The notes under the pieces are model-generated. The model was not told where the DNA came from. It searched no databases and saw nothing but the letters and a program-made list of their open reading frames with translations. From Antedon mediterranea (Eukaryota; Echinodermata; Crinoidea; Comatulida; Antedonidae): a stretch of 64,000 bases of DNA. Both the position numbers and the translations under genes were made by a program. The DNA lies in the NCBI RefSeq assembly GCF_964355755.1, contig NC_092678.1:16960922-17024921 (forward strand), given 5' to 3'. Of this stretch, positions 1-10,830 are shown piece after piece. Position 1 is the stretch's first letter, and the number at the start of each line of letters is the position of its first letter.

Positions 1-727
1 TGGGCGTTTTTATTTGATTATGACATCTCTGCACATGCGCATCAATCAAAGCCCCGCTTTGCTATTTTTATCACCCATGCTGCTGCTGCTAGCTAGCTCA
101 CGAAAAAAAACAATAAACAGACCGAAATTATGTTCACCGTACGTACGTAGGCCTTTTTGCCGTTAAAAACACATTGAGGTGAGAAACAATAATTTACTAT
201 TGTAACATGTTTTATTGGTACAGTAAATAATGTAACTTTTAACCGGGCAGCATTCGGACCGGTGATTCAAAGCATTTTCAGTGACAACGTGATGACTTTA
301 AAAATATGTTTTTAGGAAACCGGACTTTCGAAAAACCGGAAAATATATGCCCGCCCAAGGGTGTCCGGTATTGGGAGAGTTGACTGTAGTAGTAAGACAG
401 AGCTTTAGATAGACAAGGGAGAGTTTTGTGATTATGAATGGATGAATACAATGCTGTCATTGTATATTGTCTGCCAGCAAGGAAAACAAAGTATAAAAGT
501 AACCAACATAACATCTACGTTCACTGAAGGGTACTGTAGCTAAAGAAATAAAGCAATAATGATTTTTTAGTGATGTCAGTGATGAAATTGGTACTATAGT
601 ATTAGTTTATGAAATCCAGCGTACAACATGAAACTACTGAGCTTGAGGGGTAAAAGCGGATGTTCACTAACTCACTATTATTATTCAATGTGATGATAAT
701 GTTAGCCAAAAAAAGCATTAAAAATTG
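1..727. other. ALAS intron 2 sequence, no feature seen
   Basis: If the ALAS exon at 936-1112 is read correctly, this stretch is the beginning of its second intron on the minus strand. I find no second ALAS coding exon here: no further Cys-Pro heme motif and no glycine-rich catalytic core. The rest of the gene should lie left of the window. A minus-strand ORF at 278-514 has no recognisable domain. Confidence 0.5.
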
Positions 728-860
728 AGTAATGGAGCTGTAGGTTGGTGGTTAATGTGCTTGCCTTCCAATCCCAAGGTCCGAGGTTCAATCCTGACCT
801 ACTGTTATGTAGGTCCAGGGTTTACTATCAGGAAGCACAATAAATTGTAAAATAGTTTAT
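728..860 (+). mobile_element. tRNA-derived SINE fragment
   Basis: A tRNA-like head has an A-box-like stretch around GTAGGTTGGTGG and a B box GAGGTTCAATCCTG that fits the pol III consensus GGTTCRANNCC. The part after the tRNA-like head (about 805-860) does not fold as a tRNA. There is no recognisable acceptor stem, so a SINE head is more likely than a functional tRNA gene. The 3' boundary is approximate. Confidence 0.5.
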
Positions 861-935
861 CCATCTATAATTGGCAAGTTGCTCGCTATTAAATGCGTAT
901 AAAAATAAAAATAACAAAATATGCATTTACCATAC

Positions 936-1112
936 CTGTACCTTCGCTGTCTATCTGTTTGCTCGAAGCATGCCTAGCCAGCATTTGCGTCATAACAGGA
1001 CAACTTTCGGCGTAGCTGAATAAAGAACTACCGGCACGTTTAGCAAAGCCATTTGGCAGACGGCCAAGAAACGGGCACTTCAAACGAGCGACTTGATTCA
1101 TGGTGACACGTT
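936..1112 (-). CDS. ALAS: 5-aminolevulinate synthase, first coding exon (mitochondrial presequence)
   Basis: ALAS condenses glycine and succinyl-CoA in the mitochondrial matrix, the rate-limiting first step of heme synthesis in animals. Translation starts at the ATG at 1101 (minus) with MNQVARLKCPFLGRLP, continues with a serine/arginine-rich stretch and a second motif ESCPVM, and reaches ...SKQIDSEGT. The N-terminal KCPFLGR and downstream SCP motifs match the placing of the Cys-Pro heme-regulatory motifs in vertebrate ALAS1 (family knowledge). The exon is bounded by an acceptor with a T-run (TTTTTTCCAG, AG at 1114-1113), leaving 11 nt of 5' UTR before the ATG, and a donor ACAG|GTATGG after 936; an alternative donor GAAG|GTACAG lies 6 nt earlier. 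The catalytic domain is not in the window. Upstream lies the likely UTR exon at 7688-7838. The short length makes this a motif call, but two correctly spaced CP motifs right after a start ATG are distinctive. Confidence 0.82.
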
Positions 1113-2333
1113 CTGGAAAAAAAACAACAACACAATGTGAACAAATTTAGCTATTTAACTAATTTTTGAAATTTACAAACAATTTAGCTGCCAGTGCCAC
1201 AACTTCCAATAGTAGTTTCCTACTGTACTTTGGTTCCGAGGCAAACCAAACATTTATGTAGGGCAACTAAAAATTTAAATAAAATGGTCTGTCCCCCAGG
1301 CGAGCGAGTGCGATCACTCACCTAACAGACTCCTAAACTGCCCTTGAGGTGTGCGATTTAAAACACGCTTAAATTTGGTAAACTTCTATACACGAATTAT
1401 ATACAAACAGCACACCTACAACACCTCTGAATGTATTGAGGAGTGTAATTTGTAGCACACCTATAATTTTCAAAAGACAAGGCCTGACAACCAAGTAAAA
1501 ATTGACAATGGCTGTTTACATCTGTTGTGGAATATAATCAGTATCATCAGTCCAAAAATTTCAGTCACCATGTTTCAAGAAATTGAGCGGGGAACTAAAT
1601 CTCAGACTGGTTGTCTTAGGGCCGTTGGCTAGCAGAATTGTATTAATCAATTACTGGTCTATACTAATGTATTGTATTGTTTTTTAATTCGTAATTGTTA
1701 ATTTTTTAAGTAAATAATAATTACACAACAAATTCTTTAATTACAAATAAAAACCTCATTAATTGCTGATGTTTACAGTACTTACGATAAATATTAAACA
1801 TTAGGTAATATTATTAAACTCTGCCGACCACAAAGATAAGAGATGTTGAACCAAATTTAAAATCCAGTCAAATTATTCAGTAAGGCAACCGAATGGCAAG
1901 ATTGTAGAATAAACAAATTGAGTTGAAACTTCACAATACAACCTCATATACCACACACTAGTTAATCCTTTTATGACGCTTGTGAAGCATTGTCAATAGA
2001 AAAGGGAAAGAATACTGAGCTGATTTCTGAACAGGATGTACAGCCACATTGATAATACAGATTTAAAGCTGAAGAATTCAATGAAGGTACTGTACTTTAA
2101 AGGTGATTAGTATTATGAAAAAGATCAACCAATCAGTGACTGACAATTGATTAATCCACAGACAAGTACTGTACGTTATAGTACTGTACGTTATTCATTA
2201 TTTAAAGTGATCAACGAGGAAGTAGTTTTTATTGAGAGGAAAGGTTTTAGAACAATTTTGTTGAGGATATTAATTTCAATAAAATTTTGCAAATTTAAAT
2301 GAATCTCAATGATACTATTACTATGTAGATAAA

Positions 2334-2371
2334 GTATTTATTTATTTATTTTTATTAATTTATTTATTTAT
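2334..2371. repeat. (ATTT)n microsatellite
   Basis: An interrupted run of ATTT units is followed by ACACTATTTTACGAGGGTGG. It looks like the A/T-rich tail of an old retroposon, but no coding remnant is attached. Confidence 0.7.
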
Positions 2372-3848
2372 ACACTATTTTACGAGGGTGGTCCATCCAG
2401 CCGAAAATGATTATTAGGAACCCTCACAAAAATACAATGTCAATGTTCAATATTGAATATCGAAACGTGCCAGGCTGAAGGCGCTTGACCTTTGACAAGA
2501 TCGCCTAAACTTTTTAGTATATTAACTTTACAATACTTAGTGTTGTATATTCTGGTACAGCCGCTCCATAATCTCTTTGCTTTTCTTCCTTATATCTATA
2601 TTTTTTTCAATTTATACTAACATAACAAATGTCTTTTTATTAATATTATAATAATAATATATCAAAAATTATTTTAATAAAATTTTTCGCATAATATACA
2701 ATCTAAAGAACAGGGCACACAATCTACACATAATCAAACATCGTATACTCTATCTCTCACAATTTTTTCAATCTTCTATCGACTAAAGCCGAAGTATAGT
2801 CGTTATCTCGGAACCGTTCTATGGTTACCACCAGGTAGGCTTACTTCATTAAAGCTTCTATGAATGGATGTACTGGTTGGGAGCAGGAACGCTAGTAGAC
2901 AAAACCCAGTACCGTTTTGATTATGATCAATCGGGAAATTACCTCACGACATGTAACAATAAAAAATAAATAGAATTTAAGAAGATTAGAATTAGAATCA
3001 AAAAGGGAAATAAAAAAAAATAAATAAATTATAATAATTGCATTTTTTAAACAATTTAGTTGATTCTTTTGCTCATTATTATTGCTTTAATACCTTTAGC
3101 ATTGAGTCAGTTAGAAATGCACTCACATCACAGTATACATTCCCTGGTTCCATAATGGACTATCCAAATCGGAATTGTATTGAAATATGACCCCAAATCT
3201 GGGGTGGGCTTATATCAGAGAGTGGGATTACACCTGAATCAAAACAAGTGCAAATCTTTATGAATGATACTGTATGTAAAAATTGCTTTACTGTACTATC
3301 ACTTAACTTAACAAATACAGATGCCAAGATTACAGGTACTGTTCTACACTAATTGTCCAATTTGTTTGGTAGTAAAACATTTGGCATGACTGATTGTTAA
3401 AACCAAAATTGGACCGTAATAATATATTCAAATAAACGCCCCTGGGCGTTTACTGATAATGAGGTGTTTTTTTTTTCTTGGTGTAACATGTACAGTACAT
3501 GTTCTAATTAAATAAATACAACACAATTAATATAAAGAAATGATAAAATACAGTAACAATTTTAGGCTTGGTCAATTGATCATGGAGGTCAATGAATTCT
3601 ACTGCAAATGTGTTTTAACAATGTTGTGTATTTTGCATATGGAGAGGCGTTTATTCGAGTAAATAAACTTTCGGGGCATTAATTGAGGGGGGTTGTTTAT
3701 TTCAAATGATATTCTACAGTATGAATATGAGGGGTATTTATTCGAGGGGGGCATTTATTCGAATAAATATAGTACCGTGCAATTTATTCTTTTGAATTTA
3801 ATACAGAGAATACAGATGCTATAGATTTAAATAAAAAGTTATTATTAA

Positions 3849-4936
3849 AATGGACCTGAAATGGAATTTCGATTTTCAAGAAATTCACACATGTTATTTA
3901 AATGTATCAAATTAACACAAACCCATACAAATAAAAACAAAACGTATAGTATTTTGAGTAAAAACGAAATTTTAAGATACCATGGTAAATTAGCGAAAAT
4001 TACTCACGCCATTGCAATATTCTATTTCAACGGCCGTCGGAAGCCTCTATATTCACGACGTCACATATACACACGATGATATCGAGAGCGTGTATGCCGC
4101 CCGATAGTCAGTGAATGATCGACGGCCTGGAAAGATACGCGAAGCGTTGACACTAATACTAATTTATCGTTTGTTCTAAAACCCGAATTTAGAAGGCCTA
4201 GTACCTCCCAAACCTTTACTAGGCCTAGGCCCCCAATCCAGCACGCGGAGTCGATCCACCACCTACATCATGCGGCGAGGCTCCGTTTCATGTGCATCCA
4301 AGGACCAAAGCGATATCAACAACTTGCTGCGCTCATTGTCAAGCCAAAGTAAAATATGAATAAAATTCGTTTTCGAACTGCCTGATTCGTTACAAATAAA
4401 TTATCATCTCATATTACTAATTTAATTCTGCTAAACTAAAAACTAAAGAAACTAACACATTTTAGCAGTATAAATTACGAACGATATACAAAATACACGA
4501 ACGGAAAATATGGATACGCATCATTGCGCACGGAGCTGTATCCCCGACAACGTTGCCAGGCCAACTTCGGTATTGCCAGAAAAAAACCGTTGATTTTAAG
4601 ATTTTAAATCGTCATTTACTCGATGAATAACCGTCTATACGGTAATAATTTTATCTAAAAAAATTCTAAATACGTTTCTGCAAATGCACAAGCATTTTTT
4701 AGAAAATACTCCATAGATTTCAAGAGTTATAGCCAAAAAACTGCAAATTGTCCATTGGAGGGATAGGAATATATTCGCAAAGTGACGTCACCCGCGAATT
4801 TTTTTTATTTTCAAATGGGGCTTTCCCCAAAAGGGCCAATTTATATTTTGTAACAATATACATTCTAGCAACACCTAATAGCCCCCAAAACATCATTCTA
4901 AAATGAAAAAAATCGAAAATCCATTTCAGGTCCATT
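3849..4936. mobile_element. TTAA-flanked non-autonomous DNA transposon (piggyBac-like target site)
   Basis: The element starts AATGGACCTGAAATGG and ends with the reverse complement CCATTTCAGGTCCATT. Terminal inverted repeats agree for roughly 30 bp with a few mismatches. Both ends abut TTAA (3845-3848 and 4937-4940), the target duplication typical of piggyBac-type transposons. Length is 1088 bp. No transposase is encoded: ORFs at 3861-4079 (plus) and 4720-4935 (minus) begin in the inverted repeats and show no transposase motif. Superfamily assignment rests on the TTAA duplication only. Confidence 0.65.
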
Positions 4937-6297
4937 TTAACTTAAAATGGAATTCCTTTCAAAGTACTGTAGCTGAAGCATAACATAACAAACAAGACCA
5001 TAAAACTAAGTTTATTTACAGAATTATTCAGGACCAGTGATTAGTTGGAATCTATATGCCAGTGTACAATGGAAGGATAAAGTCTAACCAAATTTACTGA
5101 AGCATGACAATGCAATATCAGAATGACTAATGGTATTAACAAATCTATTCAGGGTAAATATAAAAGAATAGTGCCACTACCATGGTACTACCAACCAGGA
5201 AGAATGACAAGGCAGAATAACAAGGTGTGTCAATTACTGATAATGCAAATTATTTCTGCGTTTAACAACTTTCTTGAATTTTTCCCGATTTATTTTAGTT
5301 AATAAATTTAAATTCAAACCTAAACGTATTTAAATTACGATCTTATTTTTTATTACAAGATCAAATATAAAGTTTAACCAGGCTCTCTTATTTTATTTGG
5401 CTAATTCTAGGTGTAGTCAAAATATTTAATGTTGTTAGGTCTATTTTTTTAATCAACATCCCTTTAGATGGTAAAATAATGAGGAGGGACGCGGAGATTT
5501 TAACAAATTCTAAATGTTTTTATCAATTCCAATAAAAAAATCTTCTTAAAACAGAATATCTGGAACTATTATGTTGTGAGCCACAGTATTAACAATAAAA
5601 ATAATAACTGGTTTTGTGTGAACGATACTGTAGGTTTAGTTGGGCATAGAATCTATGCGATAGGGCTAGGTCTAGGGGCTTACATGGCCTAGTCATTATC
5701 TTTTTTAAATAACTAGGGCAGGCCCAGGCCTACTGTATAGCTTAATTGTTATTAAATATTATTAATAATAATATCTGAAAAAAAAAATAAATAGAACGAT
5801 TGTAAATGTTAATATGCTAATTATTAAGGTTGTGGACCTAATAACAACTATAGTCGATGCTGTAGGGAGGATGACATTTAATTATCAATTACATGATTTC
5901 AATGGACGGTTTTCATGCTGCTGCTATATAAGCCATCTTGCAGAGATGTCGTGACCAGCTAGCTGAGCGAAAAAAAAATAATACGATAGGGCCTAGGTCT
6001 AACGTTTTCAGGGAATTTCAGGACACCATGTTAACTAATTTAAATCCAGAATGGAAGGCCGTATGTTAAAAAAAATTACTGCAAAATGTTCTTGAAAGAT
6101 TGGCCTAGGCCTACAATGCATCACTGTATGATTGAAAAAATTATAAATATTGTTTTGAATGCCTAAAATTCACCGAAAAAAACACCACACAGTCTATAAT
6201 AATAAGTAGGGTCTAGGCCTACGTACTAGGCCTAATATTATAATAAAGCATAGATTAGTAGTTACTGGTAGGCACATACACTGACCACAAATTATTG

Positions 6298-7374
6298 GGC
6301 GCTAGTTCCGTTTCGCACCTGTCGTTTATTTCGACTCAAAATTAGTTAAGTAACTTTATCGTGAGTACCACACCTTAGAATTAAGCCTCTTTAATACTTT
6401 TACGAAGGAGATCACACAAAAAGTAAAATATAAATCCTTTAAATTGATGAATTTACTAGACGTATTTCTCGCACATCGCAGGGGAAAATTTCATTTTAAA
6501 ATTTTGTTTAGCAATATTGCTAATCAAACTGATTTTTGAGTCCAGAAACATATAGTTTTGTATTGTATTTTTTGCTACACAATTGTAGAAATGTGTAGCA
6601 ATAAGGTTGTTTTGTATAGCTTTTTGCTATGCTACACTGGCGAAATTATTCCCTGCATCGGTTCGTGAATTTCGCATACTCGATGTTCAATGTTGTTGTT
6701 TCCATGGAGCGCCAAAAGAGCAATCATAATAGAGGGCTAAAAACTCAGTAAATTGTGTATATTTAATGCATTTATTGGTGAAAATTATGTTCAATTTTAT
6801 CATATTTTGTCAATGCAACAAAAATATTACTGTTGATACTGTACATGGTTTTTTCAGGAGCTTTTAGTTAGGAATGAAAATCGACAAATTCATCATCATA
6901 TTACATGTACTGTAGGGGTATACCTTAATCTAAATAATATGCCTCTTAGTCTTAGTCTTACTCTTAGGTTGGTTGCTATTTGAAAACAGCAAATTATTAG
7001 CAGTAAAATGTTACAGCATTTTTATTGACAAAATATATTACAATTAAACGTGTATTTCAATAATAAATGCATTAAAAGAAGACGCATTCCACTGAGGTTT
7101 TAACCATCTATTGTTGTTGCTCTTTTGGCGCTCCATAGAAAGAAAAATATTGAACTTCCAGTATGCTATATTCGCGGCGAACGGTATGCGAGAAACATGT
7201 CTGTAAAATCATGAATTTAAGGATTTATTTGTTACTTTTTATGTGATTCTTCTTCATAAAAGTACTTATGAGGCCCAATTTTAAGGTGTGGTATTCACAA
7301 TAAGTTGCTTAACAATTTGGAGTCAAAAGGAAGTCGAAATAAAAACAGGTGCGAAACGGAACTAGGCTAGCGCC
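6298..7374. mobile_element. Palindromic (foldback) hAT-type MITE, copy 1
   Basis: The element begins GGCGCTAGTTCCGTTTCGCA and ends with GCGAAACGGAACTAGGCTAGCGCC. The arms are inverted copies several hundred bp long, separated by a short A/T-rich centre. An 8-bp direct repeat AATTATTG flanks it exactly (6290-6297 and 7375-7382), as expected for hAT transposition. No transposase is present. A sister copy with its own 8-bp duplication is at 27351-28448. Confidence 0.85.
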
Positions 7375-7687
7375 AATTATTGTCGCCCACCGTTTTCCGT
7401 GGTGCAGTTGCGCAAAAATCGTCTACCTAAAAGAATAGGGGTCTTGCTAGCTAGCAAGGGTGGCACACCTTGTTCTTAGTCATTTACTTTAGATAGTTGG
7501 TGGTCAGCTCACTCTCTCTTCCGATCCTCTCCGGCGGGCCCAGCTAGGTCCTAGTTATTAGCATACTAGCCTAGGCCTAGCTAGGCCTGATACTAGCCTA
7601 GCCTACTACCCGCCTACAGCAGGCAAAATAAACTACACATTTCAACGTTAAATATATAGCATGTGTATAAAATGTAAACTTACTTAC

Positions 7688-7838
7688 CGATTTAAAAAAA
7701 TATGTAGTTGAGCTTTAAAAAACGAAGTTTCGTGATCTACTCTGAGAACGACGAAACTAAAATTCTGGATTTCTCTTTTTTTTTAGACAAGTTGTTAGAA
7801 TAAAATTGAGGTTCAAAGAAGTTGCCAGTTTTAACTAA
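7688..7838 (-). other. ALAS: Putative non-coding first exon (5' UTR) of ALAS
   Basis: The left edge is set by a near-consensus donor (TCG|GTAAGTA, last exon base 7688). The right edge is estimated at about 7838 from a TATA box at 7864-7870 on the same strand. Nothing in between suggests coding on the minus strand. The exon contains an IRE-like hairpin at 7726-7758. Assignment to ALAS rests on strand, order, the free acceptor just before the ALAS ATG and the known link of IREs to ALAS messages; the transcription start is not visible directly. Confidence 0.55.
7726..7758 (-). promoter_or_regulatory. Iron-responsive element (IRE) hairpin in the ALAS 5' leader
   Basis: Read on the minus strand: an 8-bp perfect lower stem (AGTTTCGT with ACGAAACT), an unpaired bulge C, a 5-nt upper stem (GTTCT with AGATC, one U-U mismatch at its second pair) and the six-base loop CAGAGT. 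Bulge C, five-base spacing and a CAGWGH loop are the defining IRE features bound by IRP1/IRP2 (established). In a 5' leader an IRE would block translation when iron is low. It lies about 80 nt from the predicted cap and 38 nt before the splice donor. The mismatch lowers certainty of strong binding. Confidence 0.68.
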
Positions 7839-7863
7839 GATTCTCGCCCAATAAAAAATGCCA

Positions 7864-7870
7864 ATTTATA
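7864..7870 (-). promoter_or_regulatory. TATA box upstream of the ALAS leader exon
   Basis: The minus strand reads TATAAAT about 25-30 nt upstream of the estimated start of the leader exon. A reversed CCAAT-type ATTGG is about 15 nt further downstream. The call is positional only. Confidence 0.4.
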
Positions 7871-8370
7871 GAGGGCGTCAATCATTTTAAAAAACACATT
7901 GATAATCACTTAGTAACACTATGTAACATTATATCTTCATTTTTTTTTTTCATCCGGAAGTTTATAAACTATTTATTATTCGTTAATAATCGGCAGTATC
8001 TGTTAACGTTTTCAATTCAACCTTTTAATAATTCAGACATTTGTAGGCCCTTGAGAATGCATTCTATTCTTTTCAGTTATAATTAGAAAGTCGATCCTTG
8101 TCCTATATTATTCAATATCTCTGCCATATTCTGTAATCGTCTTTCTGTCTCTTCGTACATTTCACCGTTCGTAGTTTAGTATGTCTTCCCGAAAAGGGCA
8201 TCAATATTAAGACGAAATATTTTATTTACATCTAACTACAGAGCCTCGATAAGCATTTCACCAGACAATATTATAGGACTAAAAAGTACAACAAAAAAAA
8301 CTTTACCAATTATATTTTCACAGCAATGATTTATTTCAATCAAATATTAATAAATGTTCACACAAAGTAA
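7871..8370. other. Intergenic, no feature seen
   Basis: A/T-rich sequence with no convincing ORF, splice-bounded exon, repeat border or RNA fold. Confidence 0.5.
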
Positions 8371-8701
8371 AGCTCATGGTTCCCACAAAAGACGCAATGC
8401 AAGGAGGATAGGCCTATAGGTAGAAGCAAAGCAAGTGAGTTGACCAATCACACAAGCGACAGTAGAGTTCGAATAACCCATCGCTTGTAGGCTAATATTG
8501 GTTACATTGTTAACTTTTAATACTGATTTTATGTAAATGCAATACTTTCAGCTTCTGCTGCTTTTTGTATATGTGTTTTTTATACCGAAAAAAAAGTACA
8601 TAGGCTGGATGCAAGTGAGTTGACCAATCACAAAATCCATCACTTGTGATTGGTAACTAACGTTGCGCTCTGTGCATTGCGTCTCTGTAGTGGAACCAAG
8701 C
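8371..8701. mobile_element. Short MITE with inverted ends
   Basis: The left end reads GGTTCCCACAAAAGACGCAA and the right end is its imperfect inverse, TTGCGTCTCTGTAGTGGAACC. A 21-bp direct repeat starting GCAAGTGAGTTGACC occurs inside at 8431 and again at 8611. The terminal motif resembles the element at 47659-47856 (ATTCCCACTAGAACGCAACG). The target duplication is unclear, so exact ends are approximate. Confidence 0.5.
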
Positions 8702-10068
8702 ATAATGTACCAAGCATTTCAAGCATGTTCACAGAATCTTCACCAGACTATACATTGATACGGTATAACAATTAATCACAACATGATAAAGCAAACAAAG
8801 TTACAGATCGGGGTTGATGAAATATGTCATTATACCGGTACGCGTTTAATTTGTCCATTATAATGTTGTTGTGGACAGTAAAACACCAATCTATTTACTT
8901 TTATTCAAACACTTTCCAACAGGAACAATGTTCCCACTTACAGGTGATGTTATATAAAAAATAAAATATAAAATATATATGTATATACTCAAAAGCACAT
9001 TACTCCCATAACGGTATTATAATGGACAGGTTCACCAACCCTATGGAAATTACATTATTACATTAAATCAAAAACTCTTGTATGGTATAGTGTTAACAAT
9101 AAAATTCACAACAATTACATCAATATTTTTTAAAAGGCTAAATAAAATAAGTATTTAAGTTGTTTTAGTTTTTTTTTCTAAGGAAATAATTAGATGAGAA
9201 TAAAGGCGGCTTCTCTCATATAGTGGACCGACCACAGTGTACACGGCAAGTAAGTAGCCTACCGTACTGTTTGTCTATTCGTCAGTATTGGTCATATTAT
9301 CCGATATATTTTGGTACCAACAACGTTAAACGAACGATAGAGGTCATAGGTCAATTATTACTAAATTACTGAATTTGCACTATAATAACTATATATCTCG
9401 TCAGCCAAACAAATCTTGAAGCAGATTCATGTTTATGTTCATGTTAACACATTCGTTATATGCATACAGTATTATCAACTAAGTTATTAACATTAACACT
9501 TATTTAGCGATATAGGCCTACATTTCTATAGATGAAGCACATATCAGCGGCGCTTCACATACTGTAATAATATTATTTGAAAAAAAAAGGTTTTAATTGA
9601 TTTTTAAATTGTTAATTTATATAGATTATAGTAATCCACATTGTTAATATTACTTGGCAAATTGCAACGGAAAACGAGCGGTCAGCAAATATTTTCGCAT
9701 AACATCCGTTGCACTGCCAAACCGACCCTCTAGAAAAAGAAACCTAAACTATCTTTAAAAGAAGTCAGATAATCCCAGGGGGCTTTATATCGATTGTGGG
9801 CTTCTTTTCGAGATTACCTTTTCAAAATAAAGAGTGGTTTCTTTTTAATTTGTTATTTTGGGAGGTTGGCTACTTACGAGGTCGGCCAGCCTATATAGCT
9901 CTTGAAATTCGTTTTTCTTTAAAAAAGGAATTTCATCAGTGGGGATCGAGATACAAAACAATTATAGTATTTGTTTTATATGGCCTATGAAATGTTCATA
10001 ATAATAATAACTTTATCTTCATTTTAATGAAAAGCGATCATTAATTATAATAATATAGTATATAGTGT
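8702..10068. other. Intergenic, no supported gene
   Basis: A/T-rich, with short microsatellite-like runs. A plus-strand ORF at 9796-9990 has no recognisable domain and no start context or splice partner that would support it. Confidence 0.5.
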
Positions 10069-10830
10069 ATAGTACTTTATCTATCAAATCTTACTTACTA
10101 ATACAATATAACAATACTAATACAATTCACCAAACAACATCCATGTATAGGTATAATGAAATAAGCCAACATCAATTGAAATATAACAACATCGTATCTA
10201 CCAAATCTTACATAAAACTAATACAATCCACCAAACTACATCGATAAATGTATAGGTTATATTAATGAAATAAGCCAACATCATTGAAATAAATACTACA
10301 TCTTATCTACCAAATCTGACAAAACTAATACAATCCACCAAGCTACATCCATAAATGTATAGGTTATATTAATGAAATAAGCCAACATCAATTGAAATAA
10401 ATACTAAACTAATACAATCCATCAAACTACATCCATAAATGTATAGGTTATATTAATGAAAAAGCCAACATCAATTGAAATAAATACTAAACTAATACAA
10501 TCCATCAAACTACATCGATAAATGTATAGGTTATATTAATCAAATAAACCAACATCAATTCTTACATAAAACTAATACAATCCACCAAACTACATCGATA
10601 AATGTATAGGTTATATTAATTTAAAAAGCCAACATCAATTGACACAAAACACAATCTTATCAGCCAAATCTTACATAAAACTAACACAATCCACCGAACT
10701 ACTGTAAATCGATAAATGTAAATGGTAATATTAATGAAAAAGCCAACATATACACAGAAATAAAACATCATCTTATCTACCAAATCCACCCAACTACACT
10801 GTAAATCAATAAGTGTAACCGTATAATTAA
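10069..10830. repeat. Minisatellite, units of about 108 and 82 bp
   Basis: About seven tandem units share the core AAATGTATAGGTTATATTAA followed by AAGCCAACATCA. Successive AAGCCAACATCA cores are spaced roughly 107, 108, 82, 85, 80 and 114 bp, so full units alternate with shorter ones that lack a CTTATCTACCAAATC segment. The last units are more diverged. No coding potential. Confidence 0.85.

Larger units (their letters stand above)
1113..7687 (-). other. putative ALAS intron 1 (about 6.6 kb)
   Basis: This interval joins the acceptor before the ALAS ATG exon to the strong donor TCG|GTAAGTA ending at 7688. It holds two dated transposon insertions (3849-4936 and 6298-7374), A+T-rich simple sequence and AGGCCTAG-rich stretches near 6090-6240, but no other exon I can support. 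Around 3430-3780 there are several GCGTTTATTCGAG-like motifs in both orientations, probably a decayed MITE. The splice pairing is inferred from signals, not shown by transcript data. Confidence 0.5.

Noticed and set aside
278-514. Second ALAS exon on the minus strand
   Set aside because: No heme motif, no similarity to ALAS that I can see, and no matching splice borders.
728-803. Functional tRNA gene
   Set aside because: A and B boxes exist but no acceptor-stem pairing; more likely a SINE head.
4720-4935. Piggybac transposase remnant
   Set aside because: The ORF begins in the inverted repeat and shows no catalytic Asp motifs or Cys-rich tail.
9796-9990. Small plus-strand gene
   Set aside because: No domain, no conserved pattern, no splice partner.
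10069-10830. Coding tandem-repeat protein (ORF 10065-10247)
   Set aside because: Unit lengths vary (108, 82 and others), frames do not stay open and there is no start or splice context.
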